From Anthoceros angustus (lineage: Eukaryota > Streptophyta > Anthocerotopsida > Anthocerotales > Anthocerotaceae): 64,000 nt of DNA. The notes beneath the pieces were generated by a model. The model saw nothing but the letters and a program-made list of their open reading frames with translations. It did no database searches and was not told the DNA's origin. Location: positions 496,001-560,000 of the forward strand of contig MU008153.1 in assembly GCA_010909165.1 (NCBI GenBank), read 5' to 3'. Positions 44,396 through 57,763 of the stretch are shown here, piece after piece (positions within the stretch are counted from its first letter, which is position 1; each line of letters begins with the position of its first letter). Made by a program: the position numbers and the translations under genes.

Positions 44396-46382
44396 AATGT
44401 ATGTAAGTCATAATGTGCTTTGGTGCGACAAATGGTTGTAAACCATGAGTGTTAATGCAACGCAGTACACGAGGCGCTCACAAAAACCTATCTAAGGGCG
44501 TCGGCATCTTAATGCTTTATGGAGGAGTATAAGAACATATGGTGCTAGCATATTAGCGTTCATTTATATATATTATTTGCACGTAAAGTTTTGTTGTCTC
44601 CTAGAGTTGGTAAAGTGGTCAAAACTTGGATGAAGAGTGATAGGATGCCAATTCGAGATGCAAATTGTAGTTTTATACTAGATGAGTTTCTTTTAGGGTG
44701 TCGGCCTTTCAAGTAAAAGCCAAGGCGGGCCTTGAGACATGTTGGCGCCCACACACCAGTACTCCCAGGCCTTCTACCAGAAAACACATGAAGATTCCAT
44801 ATCTCGACAGCTAGTACCTACTACCTCATATAAAAAATTGCCTAAAATCGTAATTTAGTTATTGTGTAGTTTTTTGAAAGCGACTTCAATTCTACCGGAA
44901 GAAACTTTGTATATTCAGCCGCTTAAAATATTATCATGTTCTCACTTATAGTAAGCTTTGAGGCGATAAGCGAGATAAGATATTGCTTCACATTTCATTG
45001 GAGATCACATGCAATCTTGATGCATTCAGAACTTCTGTTTTAAATTTCCCTATGGCCAAGCAGCTTCGCATATACCTATCCTTATCAAATACCTAAAACT
45101 TTAAGAATACTTGGCCTAATAAAGATCTATGAAGTTTCACCAAACAAAAGCAGTACAAAAGGATGCATTATTTATTACTTCGTTTTCCTTCCTCCCCAAC
45201 AAGCTGATTTACCACTTAGTTTTTCGCATTTATTTACCGCCAATCAATTGTTGGCCCTCAGATCCGTTCTCTTTTTAATCTGTGTTCGGATTCCTCCAAA
45301 TCTAACCAACCAAGAAACTCTATTTATACTCTTAATATAAAACTTCCAATCCAAGAATTACTTTTCGTCAAACTTGGACTCACATTGGAGCAAAGGTTTT
45401 AATCGCATGTCTAATCAAATAAGCCGAGGAAAACAACATCTGCCTTCAATATTCCGCATGGCATGTGAAAAATCACACTGAAAGAGCATCATAGGTAGGT
45501 GGCCACAATGTCGCAATGAACCAAAGAGATAGCATGATGCGTTACAAGCTTCAGGAGCGCCAGCACGTTAGTTAGAGAGATACTGTTCGTTGCGGCCATT
45601 CTCAAAATCAGCTTCATAGCCTGCACAAAGTCGCCGAAGTTCTATGAGGAATCCTCCTTCGAGGCCAGATCCCATTGCCATTGTACCATCTCCATCGTGT
45701 CCAAGTGAACTAGGCAGCGGAATTGTTGGAGTGCTAGTTTCCTGAAATGGACAAAGACCTCCTTTAGGCCCTAGACCTGCATTTAGGCCCCATACTTGAA
45801 CCGAAATTCAGGGTTACCATAGCTTTAGCTGGTGGAGTTGCTTGTAAATAGTGTATCTTTCTGGTGATTCTCATGAACGCTCAAATGTCCTAATTGCAAT
45901 TTGAGTTCACGGTGAATTATGGTTGCTTGAGTGCATGGACTTTCTATTCCATGGCATAGCTCCTTCAACTAGCGATCTTGAATCGTGATCACTCCGCACA
46001 CCTTTTTTAATATGTACCTTTTGCCTTACGCATACATATCTCATTTTCTTAAAATGTACCTTCTTCCTTCATGCATACATATCTCATTTTCTTAAAATGT
46101 ACCTTTTGCCTTCCTGCATACATATCTCATTTTCTTAAAATCATGTTCTTAGCAAATTTGCTTTGTGTTCAACATCTTCCCATGGTTTTGTTTATACTTA
46201 TCTATGATTTATGCAATACTGCAAGCATTTTATTTTATAAATTATCGAAATTAAAAATAATACTCTATGTTTTTGGAAATTAAAACATCCAAGTCAGCGG
46301 ACGGAATTGTCTTTTCTACTATTGTCTGTTGTCCGTTGACCGAAGGAAAAATAGAGAGCTTGTCGTTACGAGGGAACGAGGA
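44396..46382. other. AT-rich intergenic DNA, unit 2
   Basis: About 2 kb without a supported gene. Similar to 19301-21220 with scattered small insertions. Confidence 0.6.
46012..46142 (+). repeat. Three copies of a 42-44 bp repeat, unit 2
   Basis: ATGTACCTT-led units as in 20851-20979. Confidence 0.7.
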
Positions 46383-46452
46383 CGCCGCCAGGGGCTCGAA
46401 CCCCGACCACAAGGTTAAGAGCCTTGCGCTCTACCGACTGAGCTAGGGCGGC
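46383..46452 (-). tRNA. tRNA-Lys(CTT)-like, unit 2
   Basis: Same arms and anticodon as 21221-21290. One base at the T-arm/acceptor boundary differs (A to T on the tRNA strand). The T arm is short here too. Confidence 0.6.
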
Positions 46453-46499
46453 TCGCTTGACTGTCTTGAGAGACTTAAAGTATATATTCAACATGGTAC

Positions 46500-47428
46500 G
46501 ATACCGTGGGGCTGTCCCACAATACGCGCTGCCAGGAGACGTTATTTTCATGTCCCTTGCGACTTCAATGCCAGCAGCACACACCAGTGGGCTGCTCAGT
46601 CTAATCCTCCATATCAAATGCCTACGTGCATAGTACGTAGCAGGTTGTTAGCTCAACACAAGAAACGCTTGTTTGCATCAAGAGACATTCCACATGCACA
46701 CTCATTTCAAGAGCACACCTAGCTGCTGCTGCTCGCACAACAGTCATTCATTATCACGGTTAGCGATAGGTACCAGAAAGCATCATGAGAGAGCAATGGG
46801 TAGTGCCCAACGCCTTGCATTCAGTGCAAAGCGGGACGTCCCGACCCGCGTCTGCTAAAATCTACCCTCGTAATATGTACATACATAGCTACTGACGTTC
46901 AATAGTTCGATAAACTTGAACTTGACGACCGCCCAAATCCGAGGTGGCTGGTCTCTCAACAAAATCCCGTCCCAGACGACTCGCAAAGTTCGTCCATGGA
47001 CTATAATATACTTCTTCTTCTTTTCTCTTTAATCTGCGAGGCCGCCATTGAGGCGTGTTGACAGTCACCCAGAAATCCTTTTTCTCAACAGCACTAGGTA
47101 CTCATGTATTAGGCAGTAGTACATCAGAATATGTACGAAGGCCCGGCTGTGTGGCCGATGCCGGGCTGGTTCCATTGCGGCGGGCCTGGATCACGAAGCG
47201 TGCGGGAAAGTAAAGGCCGAGCGTCATTACTTCCCGCCGCCGCCGGAACCCCCGTTTATAACTTCATAACGGGGGTGCTGACTGCTGAGTCCCCCCGAGT
47301 CTTGTGAAGCTGTGTGAGCGGAAGCATTCTGGTTCCAGGCCCGAGCCATTCCGGTTTCAGACCACAGAAATTCTGGTTACAGCTCAGAGCCATTCTGGTT
47401 TCAGCGCAGAGCAATTCTGGTTTCAGCC
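46500..47428 (+). promoter_or_regulatory. Upstream region of the TPR-SET gene, copy 2
   Basis: Diverges from unit 1 from about 46715, with about 300 bp (46870-47150) absent in unit 1. The leader has tandem pieces of the form GAGCCATTCTGGTTTCAG (about 47330-47425). Confidence 0.4.
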
Positions 47429-49842
47429 ATGGGGAGTGTCGAGGATACCATGAGGAGGTTGGGGGCGATGGGGATGGCGGTGGCTCCAATCTGCGTGCCC
47501 AGACGGACAGGCAGAGTTTGCTTGCAGATTTCAGAGCTCACAGGGCATTCCATAAGAGTGCAGGCCTTCTACACATGAACCAGGTCAAGATTTTCCAAGC
47601 TGGATGATCCACCTCCCCGTCCAGAGCTGCTCTGTCCAGCCTCCGCCCCATCCTGATCAGGTAGCTCCGTGGAATTGGATGGTTTCTTGCATGCAAGCCT
47701 TGTGCTGGAGATTGTTTGCTTGATTCATAGATGCTTGATGGATGGATGGCATTGGATGCTTGTGGGTGGTGCAGCGAGCTGACAGCGGATACGAGGCACC
47801 AGGGACGGGTGCTGTATGGCAAGCTGATCGAGGACGCGTTCCGCATCTCTGCTGTGATGACAATTATGGAGGACGAGGCTGCGGGGTCGCCATTCTGACA
47901 GTATATCGTGCGCTCAAGTCGAATGCTCATGAGCGGATGGTGGCCAAGCGGTTTCAAGGGGCGGAAGATTGCGGTGAAGGAACCGTATTTCAAGGTGGCC
48001 ATGGATGGACGTCTGGCTGTGAGAGTGGATAATTCCGATGATTTTGTGCTCTTGGAAGAGGACGTTGTGCATGTGGCTCCGTCCGAAGGGCAGGGCAACC
48101 AGCCAAGTACGAGAGAGGGGGGAGATGGGCGTGCGAGCTCTAGTGGAGAGGGTGTGTTGAAATCGGTGGAGGAGCTGCGTGAGGAGGGAAGGACGTGTTT
48201 TAAAGCGGGGGAGTGGGGGAGGGCTGTTGAGGTGTATAGCAGGCTGGTTTCTGTGATAGAGGGGAGGGAGGAAGGGGATCGTGAGAGGTCGAGGGAGGAC
48301 TATGTCATTGCCTACTCTAACAGGGCGGAGGCCTGGCTGCAGCTGGAAGTATGAGGAGGCTCTGGGAGATGCTGCCAAGGCTTTGGAGCGGATGGTGGGC
48401 ATGTGAAGAGCATTGCGAGGAAAGTGAGGGCTCTGTGTGCGTTGGAGATTTTCCATGAGGCGGTGCTGTTGTTGCAACAGGTGATGAGGATGGAAGGGTG
48501 GATGGTGCCACTCGGACGGAGTTGCAGGGGCTGCTCAGAGGTGCAGAGGCTGGGGACAAGCAGAGCAGGTTGGGGAAGTATGATCTCAACGAGTTTTTGT
48601 TGGTAGTGGGCGAGTGGCTCCTCCGAAGTGCAGAGATTTTGTGGGGCCTGTAGGATCGGGCTGGTCCAGCAAGGATGGGTCGAAGAGGCGGGGCTTGTTT
48701 GTGACCAGTAGGGTGAAGCCCGGGGATCTGCTTCTTGTGAGTAATCCGCTTGCTGTGGCAAAAGGCGGTGAGGAGCAGGCGGGCTTTGTAAGAGGTATCA
48801 GGATGCCAGCTTGTGTCGTGATCGACGAGAACTTGATAACGGAGGTGACGGAAATTTGCAGGAGGTCCCCTCGCCGTCTGAAGCAGTTGTACTCGCTCTA
48901 CGATGGCACGGAAGGCTCCCAGGCTGAGGTGCCTCCTATGTCGTTGTTCTTGCCACCTGCAGATTCAAGCAAAGTGAAACCGCAAAGTGCTCCGAAGTGG
49001 TGGATGTTGGCCGCATTCGGAGGATCAAGACCGTGAACGCCTTCTTGGGACCGGACCCTGGAGATGCTTTCACAAGCGAGTGGTCTCAGATGACTTCACC
49101 CGCAGGCTTGTGGGTGCTGCCTTCTTTCATCAACCACTCCTGTCTGCCCAACACTCACATCTCGTTTGTGGGATATGCGATGTTCTTACGAGCCACCCAC
49201 GACATCCAAAGAGGGGAGGAGCTCACCATATCCTACGGCGACTTGGAACAGCCTTTGGAGGAACGGAGGGCGTTTCTCAAAGCCCATTCAGGATTCGAGT
49301 GCAGGTGCCCTAGGTGCACAATCGAGCAGGAACTTTTTCAGAGCTTCCCAGCGTTGATCACACTCACACAGCTGTTTTCTGCCCTTCCACCCAAGGACGA
49401 GTCTTATGGTGAGGAGGCTACTAAGAGGCTATCCGCTGCAGGTGCCAGACTTGCTGAACGTTTGGAGCAAATCCTTGATAAGTTGCCAGCAGGCGATGCC
49501 CACAAAAGGACTGGGTCAGGCATTCGTATTTCAGGGTCTACATGTGCGTGGCCTCGGAGCATCTGAGGCGGACATTGAAGACTGATGAATGGGACAGTTG
49601 GGCGGACCATATGTACGCTCGGTTAAGCACGATGCTCCGTATCGAGCCCACAGAGGAACTCCTTGCACAAGCTAGCGGTGCTGTTCATTATGGAGGACAG
49701 GTGCGAAGAGTATCTATGGAAGTGGAAGGCTAAGTGGACTCGCCTGCTGAAGCAGATCTGCACCGCCATGTATGGGCCTATTAGCGAGGAGGCCAGGAAA
49801 GCTCTTGTTTACAGATACTCCCGGACGGCTCTTGCGCTCTAG
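47429..49842 (+). CDS. TPR and SET domain protein (SMYD-like), copy 2
   Basis: Exon 1 is 47429-47660, the intron 47661-47774 (GTAGC...GTGCAG) and exon 2 starts at 47775 with AG|C preserving the frame. Exon 1 differs markedly from copy 1 and has one base fewer near 47478, shifting the frame. From about 47940 the two copies are nearly identical. The SET core is intact here: FINHSCLPN (49126-49152), RGEELTISYGDLEQ (49211-49252) and FECRCPRC (49296-49319) lie in one 189-codon frame (48997-49566). Frame breaks occur near 48346, 48390, 48488, 48992 and 49507. Stop at 49840-49842. Confidence 0.75.
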
Positions 49843-50347
49843 TTTGTGCAAGAGTGTTTTGACTTGACCCAAATGTGGAAGAAGAGCGTACATCACCAGC
49901 TTAAGACCCATTTCCCATGTCCACCCAGCCGGGTTTGGACCCTAACGGGCCGGTGGTTGGGTTTCCAACCTAAAGCTGTCTCTGGTTGGAACGACACATT
50001 TTTGAGATGAACGATTTTGGTTCGGTTCATGACCAGGAACGGATATCCTTGTGAACTACTTCACACAGAATTTCCCACTCCGATAGTTCGATCTTTGGGT
50101 TTGTCCGAATGGGCGAAGTAGTAATTGAAGAAAGGCTGTCTATGGGTTTGTCCGGATTGGCGATGTGGCTCAACAGGCTGCTCTTCTGTAAGACACCAGT
50201 GCTTGCACAGGCCTTCCAAATGCAAAGCAGAAGTAATATCAGCCGCTCCAGCCCCTCCTGCTCCAAAGACTGCATGCTACTAGAAGACAACGGTAAAAGT
50301 AACACCATCAGGGTCACTACCGACAACTAACATCCGCCCAATAACAG
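49843..50347. other. 3' flank of the TPR-SET gene, unit 2
   Basis: Same as 24368-24870. No gene. Confidence 0.4.
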
Positions 50348-50727
50348 CTAGTGCTCTGTTATCGTATCACGAATACCATACCCAGATATCAGGACATTCC
50401 GTGTCACCGCATCCTTTGTGGGCAAGCTGTCAAGAACCCGGCGTGAGGCTTCCAGTTTGTGCCACATTTTGACATACATGTCCACCAGGCAGTTGCCCAC
50501 GACTATGTTATACAGCAGTCCTCCTTCAACAGTCTGAATGCTCCTGCCTGCCTGCCTGCGTGCTTCATCCATTGCCCCCACACTTTGCATAGATGTTCAC
50601 CAGGCAGGTGCCAAGAAACAGGTTACGAGGAATGCCACTGCGCAACACATCAAAGTGCACCTGAAAGGAGTCTCAGGCATACATGCATATTCCCAGCACG
50701 CTCATAACATCTCTACCAGAAATCTGT
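50348..50727 (-). pseudogene. PPR pseudogene across the unit 2/3 boundary
   Basis: Same two PPR-like repeats as 24871-25245. A CTGC(CTGC) run is one unit longer (about 50545). Confidence 0.6.
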
Positions 50728-51190
50728 AAAGCCAGGAGACGATTGGTACAGTTGGTACAGTCGTAGGACTCCTGCGGCCTCAGAAAGCTTCCCAAGCTGC
50801 CACCAGGTGCTCACAGGTACAGCCGTAACGACGCACATTTCCGACCCTGCACGTCTGCCACGTTCAAGCTTATCCTGAGAGCTGGACTTGAAGGAAAGGC
50901 ACCATGACCCATCTGCAAACCCACAAGCTTGAAGGGCTTGCCACAGTTTCAGCATAGTGCAAAATGTAGACAGAAATAGCAGAGTCTGTCTGCGCCAGAG
51001 ATTCAGGGCTCCAACGGCCTCAGAAAGCTTCTCATATTGACAGAACAAGCTCACGGTTCCCGATCCTGCACGCCTGCCAGGTTCAGGCTTATCCCGGTAG
51101 CTCGACACGAAAGGAGGCACCATGCCCCATCTGCACATCCAAGGAGACGAGCTGCTTGACCCAAGCTGGCTTAAAACGATGTGTGTGACT
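50728..51190 (-). repeat. Duplicated segment, unit 3
   Basis: Same as 129-600. A single-base loss here joins the minus-strand frame into 141 codons (50713-51138). Confidence 0.5.
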
Positions 51191-51357
51191 GCTGACGCTG
51201 GATGTCAGGCGGACGGAACTCTTCGTGTCTCTTCTGACCCCAAAGATGCACAGGAATGTAAGAAAAATTATGTCTGGATACATAGATCCACCGCACGTCG
51301 CCGGGATAGCTGAATCCCGACCAGAGGGTTGATGATTTTGCGCTCTACCAACAACGC

Positions 51358-52310
51358 CAACAACTTTATTTATTCCACCGAGGATGGAAATGCTCTGATT
51401 GAACACATATAGAGACAAAATATATACATCTAAACTAAAGAGACAAGACGGTGTAAGATGGAAAAAGGGAAGGAAAGCTATAAGAGGCAAAACAATTGTA
51501 AAGAGTCCAACTAGGTCTGCCGAAAATCAAAAAGCTCAGAGAGACATAGGCCAGTGAGCTTCGTAATATGAAACGAGAAGAATCTACGCAAGGAAAAACC
51601 AGCACACTTAAATAGAAGAGTGTATACAATGAGCCCGAATAGGAGCATAGACATGGCAATAGAGGAAGTGTGATTTAGATTGAGGTCAAGGGAGGCGAGC
51701 TTGCAAATCGGCAGCAGGGGTGGTGTGGACTTAAGCCAGCGGTTGGTCTCGATTCGGAGGTAGTGGGAGCTAACACCGAATTAACAGATGAGTGCGGAGC
51801 TTGAAGGAGGAGGGAATTGAGGTAACATGGTAGGGGAACCTAGAGGGGATTGACACGAAACTCCTCCTAGTAGAAAGCGGAGTTTGGACATTAGGGGAGG
51901 GGCAAATGAAAGGGGAACCAAGTGAGACGAAGATATCTTAATTTAAGGTCCAGGGATGAGGTGGTTGGGAGGAGATGAGAAAGGGAAGGGGAGAATGGGA
52001 GTTAAACCGGGAGTCTAAGGGCAAATTTAAGCCGTTTAAGCCAAGCTTGGGAGAGCCAGAAAAGAAGCTTGGGAATCAACATTGGAGAAGGCGAGAAGAC
52101 CTGAGGCAAGGAGATGATGGCCGGGAGGGGGAAGGGTTAACAATGTCAAGGAGGAGGAGGCGGTAAAGAAAACAAGAGAGGCAAAGAGGCCATCAAGTTC
52201 AAGGTAAGGTAGAAAATTGGAAAGGAGGATAGGTAAGGGTCGACGCTTACAGGCAATGTGAGCACGGAGAAAGGAGCTTTGTACTTTTCCACCTTAGCCC
52301 AAGAGGAAGA
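51358..52310 (-). mobile_element. LINE 3' fragment, unit 3
   Basis: Equivalent of 766-1770, with more small deletions, ending in the same tail. Confidence 0.7.
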
Positions 52311-52591
52311 GGATGATGGTAATTGTGGGAGTGAAAATAGGGTCACCCGACTTTTCTCACATTTAGATATGGCCAAACAATGTGTTGAAGGGTAAACAAT
52401 ACATCGTTTTCTATATACAAATTAAATGCACTTTTTTACATTAAAATATTTAAATTATATATAAAGAATGATATATAATAAGTACTAAGATTAAAAATAG
52501 GGCCGAGTTATGTTGACACCGAGATTATGTCACAAATTAATATTATATTGTAGCCAATGGTCATCCGTAGCGGCTCTAGCTCAATCGATAG
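52311..52591. other. AT-rich gap, unit 3
   Basis: Same as 1771-2060. No gene. Confidence 0.5.
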
Positions 52592-55255
52592 TCAAAACAT
52601 GGTAATTACAGGAGGTTAATATGCACCATGGGGTTTTCTTTTTTATTCGGCAATGAGGGTTTCCAATGGGTCTCCATTTAGGGTTTTGAATCGTGTGGTC
52701 CAAAATGCCTCGGAAAAATAGGGTGTTCATCTGTGCACACAAATTTCGTGTATCGATGTAGGAGGCAAAGGGTTTTGATAACCCCTCATACATCCATTTG
52801 GCTCCATTTCGGACCCGGATGGGACGACCGTTTGTGCAGGTGATGATGAAGACCGATGAGCAAAACCCGGCAACTCAGCGCGAAAAACATGGTGCGCGGG
52901 TCCTTTTCCATTAAGTACAACTCTCGCCTGCCGTTAGTACAATGGTCGAGGGTCAATGTCGGGCCCCTGTTTTCTGGAAAACACAATCTAATCTTTGTTT
53001 ACGGAGGCGCCGGCCGCGCCCTCTTCACTCCTTCCATGGACACCCTTTGACCGTGTGTGGCGTACATTGTACCGCGGAAGAGAAATAGTGTTCCCCACTT
53101 GCGGGGTGAACCGTAACATGCAAAGAAGTCATACCGAGGCAGTCGGTGAGGGGCCTATGGACATACAAACAACGTTCGGTTTGGTTAACGCTTCTGCGCG
53201 TCTTGCACATGAACACCATCTTATCGATGTCTCGTCGTATGGATTTGTCGCTATGCTTAGGAAGGCTGGTTTCCACTGGTCTTTGTAATGGCATAATAAT
53301 ATGTAGACTTGGCGGTGGTTTTCGTTAAGTGCGGGCGGAAAAATAGCCTTCCACGGACAATATGATTTGGAGAATCTATTGAAACTTATTGAGAGGAAGG
53401 GAAGAAAAACGTGTCCACATAAGACAAAACATCTTGGCACGGATGTTCATGAACTCCTCGTCTTACGAATTGGCGGTCATCATCGCAAGGCTGCATCACC
53501 ACCACTATCTTCACTATCTTACGGCCACTTTGGCTAGTGGTATGTAAGCGCAATTCATTTAATTTTAGTCGATCGCCTTCTTGTCCACAGATATAAATGT
53601 TTGCGAGCATTCAAGTTGAAACCATAATATATGATCACGTTTTGTTAAAAACCTTTTATGCGTTTTGTGCAAATTAGCTTTCCCTCCTTTTTCCCGATTT
53701 CGTCACTGGGTCCCTTCATCGGATTATAAATTCTTCAACATACCTTCCTTCATACGCATCTGTGCTCGGTCATGTACCAATGAGCGACAAAGTGAGGATC
53801 CGTGCATCTAAGTGAACATCAATGACCACCAATCCAAAACGGCCTGATGCAGCCGGTGGTGCGAGGGCGCAATGAACATGTCTTTCCTTATTTCCGAAAT
53901 GTCACCATTCAACCTGCGGTTTCTTGTTCTTGTCTAACAACGGTTTGATATGCACCGGTACATATCCGTTGGGGAAGGTCCGAGTAAAGCCTCCTCTAGC
54001 AACTCGTCACGTGAAGAACCTCGGTTTCTTCAACTTGGTCCGAAACCACTTCCATGCGTCTTGGAGTGCGAGCCCTATATTATTCTCACAATAACGATCT
54101 CCTCTTGGTCCACCCAAAATTCTTCCCACCATTTATATTCCTCTGCGGTGACATATGGTCTAAGCGCGAGAGGCCCTCCTTCAAGTGAGCCACACCTCGG
54201 TTGGGGATAACCACGACGATGTGCCTTTCTTATCACGCACGAAGGGATGTCGGCCGTCTGGGCGTTACGTCATGGATGGGACAAACTTCAAAACTCCAAA
54301 CCGGCTTCCGTTTCCCATTGTGGCGATGTCGAATATTGTTTGCTTCTAATGCATCACAAGGCCACGGTCGTTTTTCTTCTCTTGTAATTTTGAAGTGCGG
54401 AATGACAGTTGTTCAATTTACGCACTCAGCACTCCTGTGGCGTCCATCCCCTTGTCGTAACGGCCAAACATAGGAGCGGAAGTCTGGAACCTCCGTTAAT
54501 ACCTTCACCTCGTGTTGGAGTGTACGCCTCTTTCAAAATTGCCGCCAATGCGGGGAGAGTATGAGCTTCCCTGTGTTTCAAGCTCTTTGAAAACATGAAA
54601 ACATTTGGTCAATTTGATCATGAGTATGTCCAACGAGAAGAAACCCCACCTTTACTTTCTCAAAAGTTCCCATATCCACTAACATGTTCAGATATGCAAA
54701 AGAAGTTGATTCTTGTTCTCCCGACAAGTGTTGTCCAATTGCAAGTATAAAACCTTCGGTAATACTCCTTCATAGTTGTGTATCACATCCTGTATAATGA
54801 TGATAGTCAAATTGGCGTCATTTCTCAAATTTGCGTAATGCAAGAAGGCCCTCGTTTTACGTGTAGTTGTGAATCATACACCCAACTACGTGGGCGATCG
54901 GGACTCCTCATCCAGTTCTTGACCACCTCAAAAGTGTGGTACCTCGCTTTTCTTCGTCCATCCCATCTATAGATGTAATATGTACTTATGCGGATCTCTG
55001 TAACTTTTGCTCCCTGTGTTTGGCCATCTTATGTTCCTCGTGCGACGCGATGTGCGTCAGTAGCGACTGATATTTCACTACAAAACAAGAACTTCACGGG
55101 TCGGTTTCAAAATCCATTCTTTGCAAACACTCTAGTCATGCCCTCTCATTTATCATTACACATATACTTCACATGAGGGATTTTGGTGTAGGTGGGAGCC
55201 AAGGTCGGTACTTATGGAGTTCCACCCAAGGGTTTCCGTGGCCAGCGGACATAGG

Positions 55256-55460
55256 GGCCGGCCGGCACCCCTCTGCTACTAACAAGGGTGGTGGGGCCGG
55301 CGCCACTGTCATGACATTGGGTGGGGCGCCGTGGCCTCCCAATGGAGGAGGAGGAGGGGCGGGGAGGGAGGAGTAGCAACTAACCATCCTGGTCGGACGC
55401 CCTTGAAGCAGAAGAGGGGCCGCGCCACTCTCTTGTGATATAAGGCGCCGGCCGACGCTT
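55256..55460 (+). repeat. GC-rich patch, element copy 3
   Basis: Positionally equal to 4739-4960, with GGGGCCGGCCGGC and GGGGCCGGCGCC and a (GGA)n run. It differs from both other copies. Confidence 0.55.
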
Positions 55461-55565
55461 AAACCTCCATCCAAGATGGCGCCCAAACCTCCAAGCGACG
55501 GCACCGACACCTAGGACCAGCCACGACAAACCGCAGTAGTTCACACAAAAAGGTTAGAAAGGACT

Positions 55566-56172
55566 GCATGCGGAGGAACAAGAGTGCCCGGTGCCTTGAT
55601 CGACCTTGTTGAGTTCCGTATAGTTGTCTTCAATCCGCACAGCGAGCATGTCGAGAACCGGTTTGACTTTGGGATCTTCACTCTGCGAGTTGCATTTCCA
55701 TAGCTTTAAGAACCACGCGTAGGTGACATATCCACGACCTTTCGCACTCTCGTTTGTATAGCAACCATATTTCTAATTTTGTATGCGTGTCGGGAAGATT
55801 GAAAACCTCCACATTTGGGAGCCTCTCACCATGTACATAAAAATCATCCATCCAAGCTATGGCCCCTAGCGCATGCGGAGGAACAAGAGTGCCCGGTACC
55901 TTGATCGACCTTCCGTTGAGTTAGTTGTCTTCAATCCCACAGCGAGCATGTCGAGAACCGGTTTGACTTTGGGATCTTCACTCTGCTAGTTGCATTTCCA
56001 TAGCTTTAAGAACCACGTAGGTGACATATCCGAGCCCGACCTTTCGCACTCTCGTTTGTATAGCAACCATATTTCTAATTTTGTATGCGTGTCGGGAAGA
56101 TTGAAAACCTCCACATTTGGGAGCCTCTCACCATGTACATAAAAATCATCCATCCAAGCTATGGCCCCTAGC
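55566..56172 (+). repeat. Tandem duplication of about 305 bp
   Basis: GCATGCGGAG occurs at 55566, 55871 and 56173. The sequences 55566-55870 and 55871-56172 are near-identical. The 10-base string is shared at each junction. Units 1 and 2 have a single copy. Confidence 0.85.
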
Positions 56173-56600
56173 GCATGCGGAGCTGCTGGGTTTGTTCGAA
56201 ACCATCCACGGTGAGTTCAAGAACTCTAGCCTTCAACTCCTCATACCGGATGTGTCCCACACAATAAACCCTTAAAGCCTTGAGACAACATCGTGTCGGA
56301 ACACTCCCATAACATGAGTGACAACTTTTCCTTTATCATTGGTCCCTGTCGCGATGGACTAGAGGCGAAGGAATGTCTCTGCTCTTATGCACATTCTTAT
56401 GAATCTATACCGCCTCACAAATCTTTCTTCGTCAATTTACGCAAGCACATCCGATTGCAACAAGGTTTCCGTGTAGTCGTCAATGTCCACTTCACTCTTC
56501 CTCAACGACACGCCGGCTGCCGTCTTAGACATAGGACGCAGTCCTTTGACGTCTGCAATGTCTCGCTCAAAGGTTTGTGAAACGATCTTTGCACATCATC

Positions 56601-57763
56601 CTCCGGAGGTGATTGGAAGTCGTCATACGATGGGACCTCTATCGGACCGTCTAGCTCCTCGGGACCGGTATGTTTTGCCTACCCATACCCATCGCCATGA
56701 ACAAGCCACGGCGGGCAATCATGCGAACATCGTCCCTTCAACCCCAACTCTCCTCATTTGGAGGGCTGCCGTCTATGGTCGCATACAAGTTCATTTCTTG
56801 GCGTCCGGAACACCATGCGGCATACTTGGCGAAGACAATTCCGACGTCGGCGTCTTTCCCACAAGTGACATCCACTCGACTTCCCACAATGTGCTATAAC
56901 GGACTCTTCAAGCCCCTTAACACACTAACCTTGCGGAGGATGGCGAGGCGGAGGTGGCGGAGGGTTCAAAGATCAAGCCTCCTCGCCCTTTTCGGGAGTC
57001 CGCTCAGCCTCAAGTATCGGGAGGGTTCTTCTACATAAGCCGATGCTGCGTGCAAATGTGCATTTGCCGGGTTAAGTGGTGATAGCACAAATGAATCGGA
57101 CATGACACGATCGGTGCACTTTCCACTCACGTCCTCCATATAAATGCATGTGTGTCGCGCAACATTGCCGTGGTCAAGTCGACAAGTCACCTTGGTAGAC
57201 TCCTTGCAAAAAATGGTTGGTAAGTGCGTCGGCGCCGACTTAGTACCCACCTCACGCAGCGACTTCATTGCACATAACGGCGAAATCCAATGAGGCGGCG
57301 GATATCGCGTCGCCGCGGATAAGAATAACACCGCCGCCGATGGATAAGTCACGATGTCATAAATACATGCATAGGAGAATAAGGTCCACTTAACTACCAC
57401 CTTTCACACGACATCAGGGTTTCTAACTTTGGTTAACGTGGTGAGCGGTAACCCTAATCTGGTCCAGGGGTTAAGAGTCCCTTATGGTAACGGTGTTCCC
57501 CTTGCAACCTGTTCAAGCGCACTCGGAAGTAACGCTCCACAGTCCGCGAGAGAGGCCTCCATCAGCTGTGTGGCGGCGTGCGTGAAGGAGGGACCTACGG
57601 TGTGCGCCCCTTTGCAAAGAGCGTGTTCCCGTGTCAACCGGTGCACAAGGCATCCCTGTGCGAAGGCGAGAACTCCACAATTTCCATTCCGAAGCCCAAT
57701 TTGTGAGTGATGCAACCTTGTTTTCGTGTAGCTCAATTCTGGGCGGGCCTGTGCAGGTGAACG
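56601..57763. promoter_or_regulatory. Divergent region, element copy 3
   Basis: Same as 5791-6989, holding presumed 5' ends of both element genes. No motif was assigned. Confidence 0.3.

Larger units (their letters stand above)
25118..50597 (+). repeat. Tandem unit 2 (about 25.5 kb)
   Basis: It has the same gene and element order as unit 1. It is longer, mostly because of about 300 bp of extra sequence at roughly 46870-47150. The 3.8-kb insertion and copia gag have better frames here than in unit 1. Confidence 0.95.
53386..56600 (-). pseudogene. DUF7869-type protein, copy 3
   Basis: Same motif order as in copies 1 and 2: stop at 53386-53388, VGHTHDQIDQMFSCF block at about 54645-54580, VKIPKSNRFSTC block near 55650. 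A 305-bp tandem duplication (55566-56172) repeats the VKIPKSNRF region, so the gene is additionally disrupted. Confidence 0.6.
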
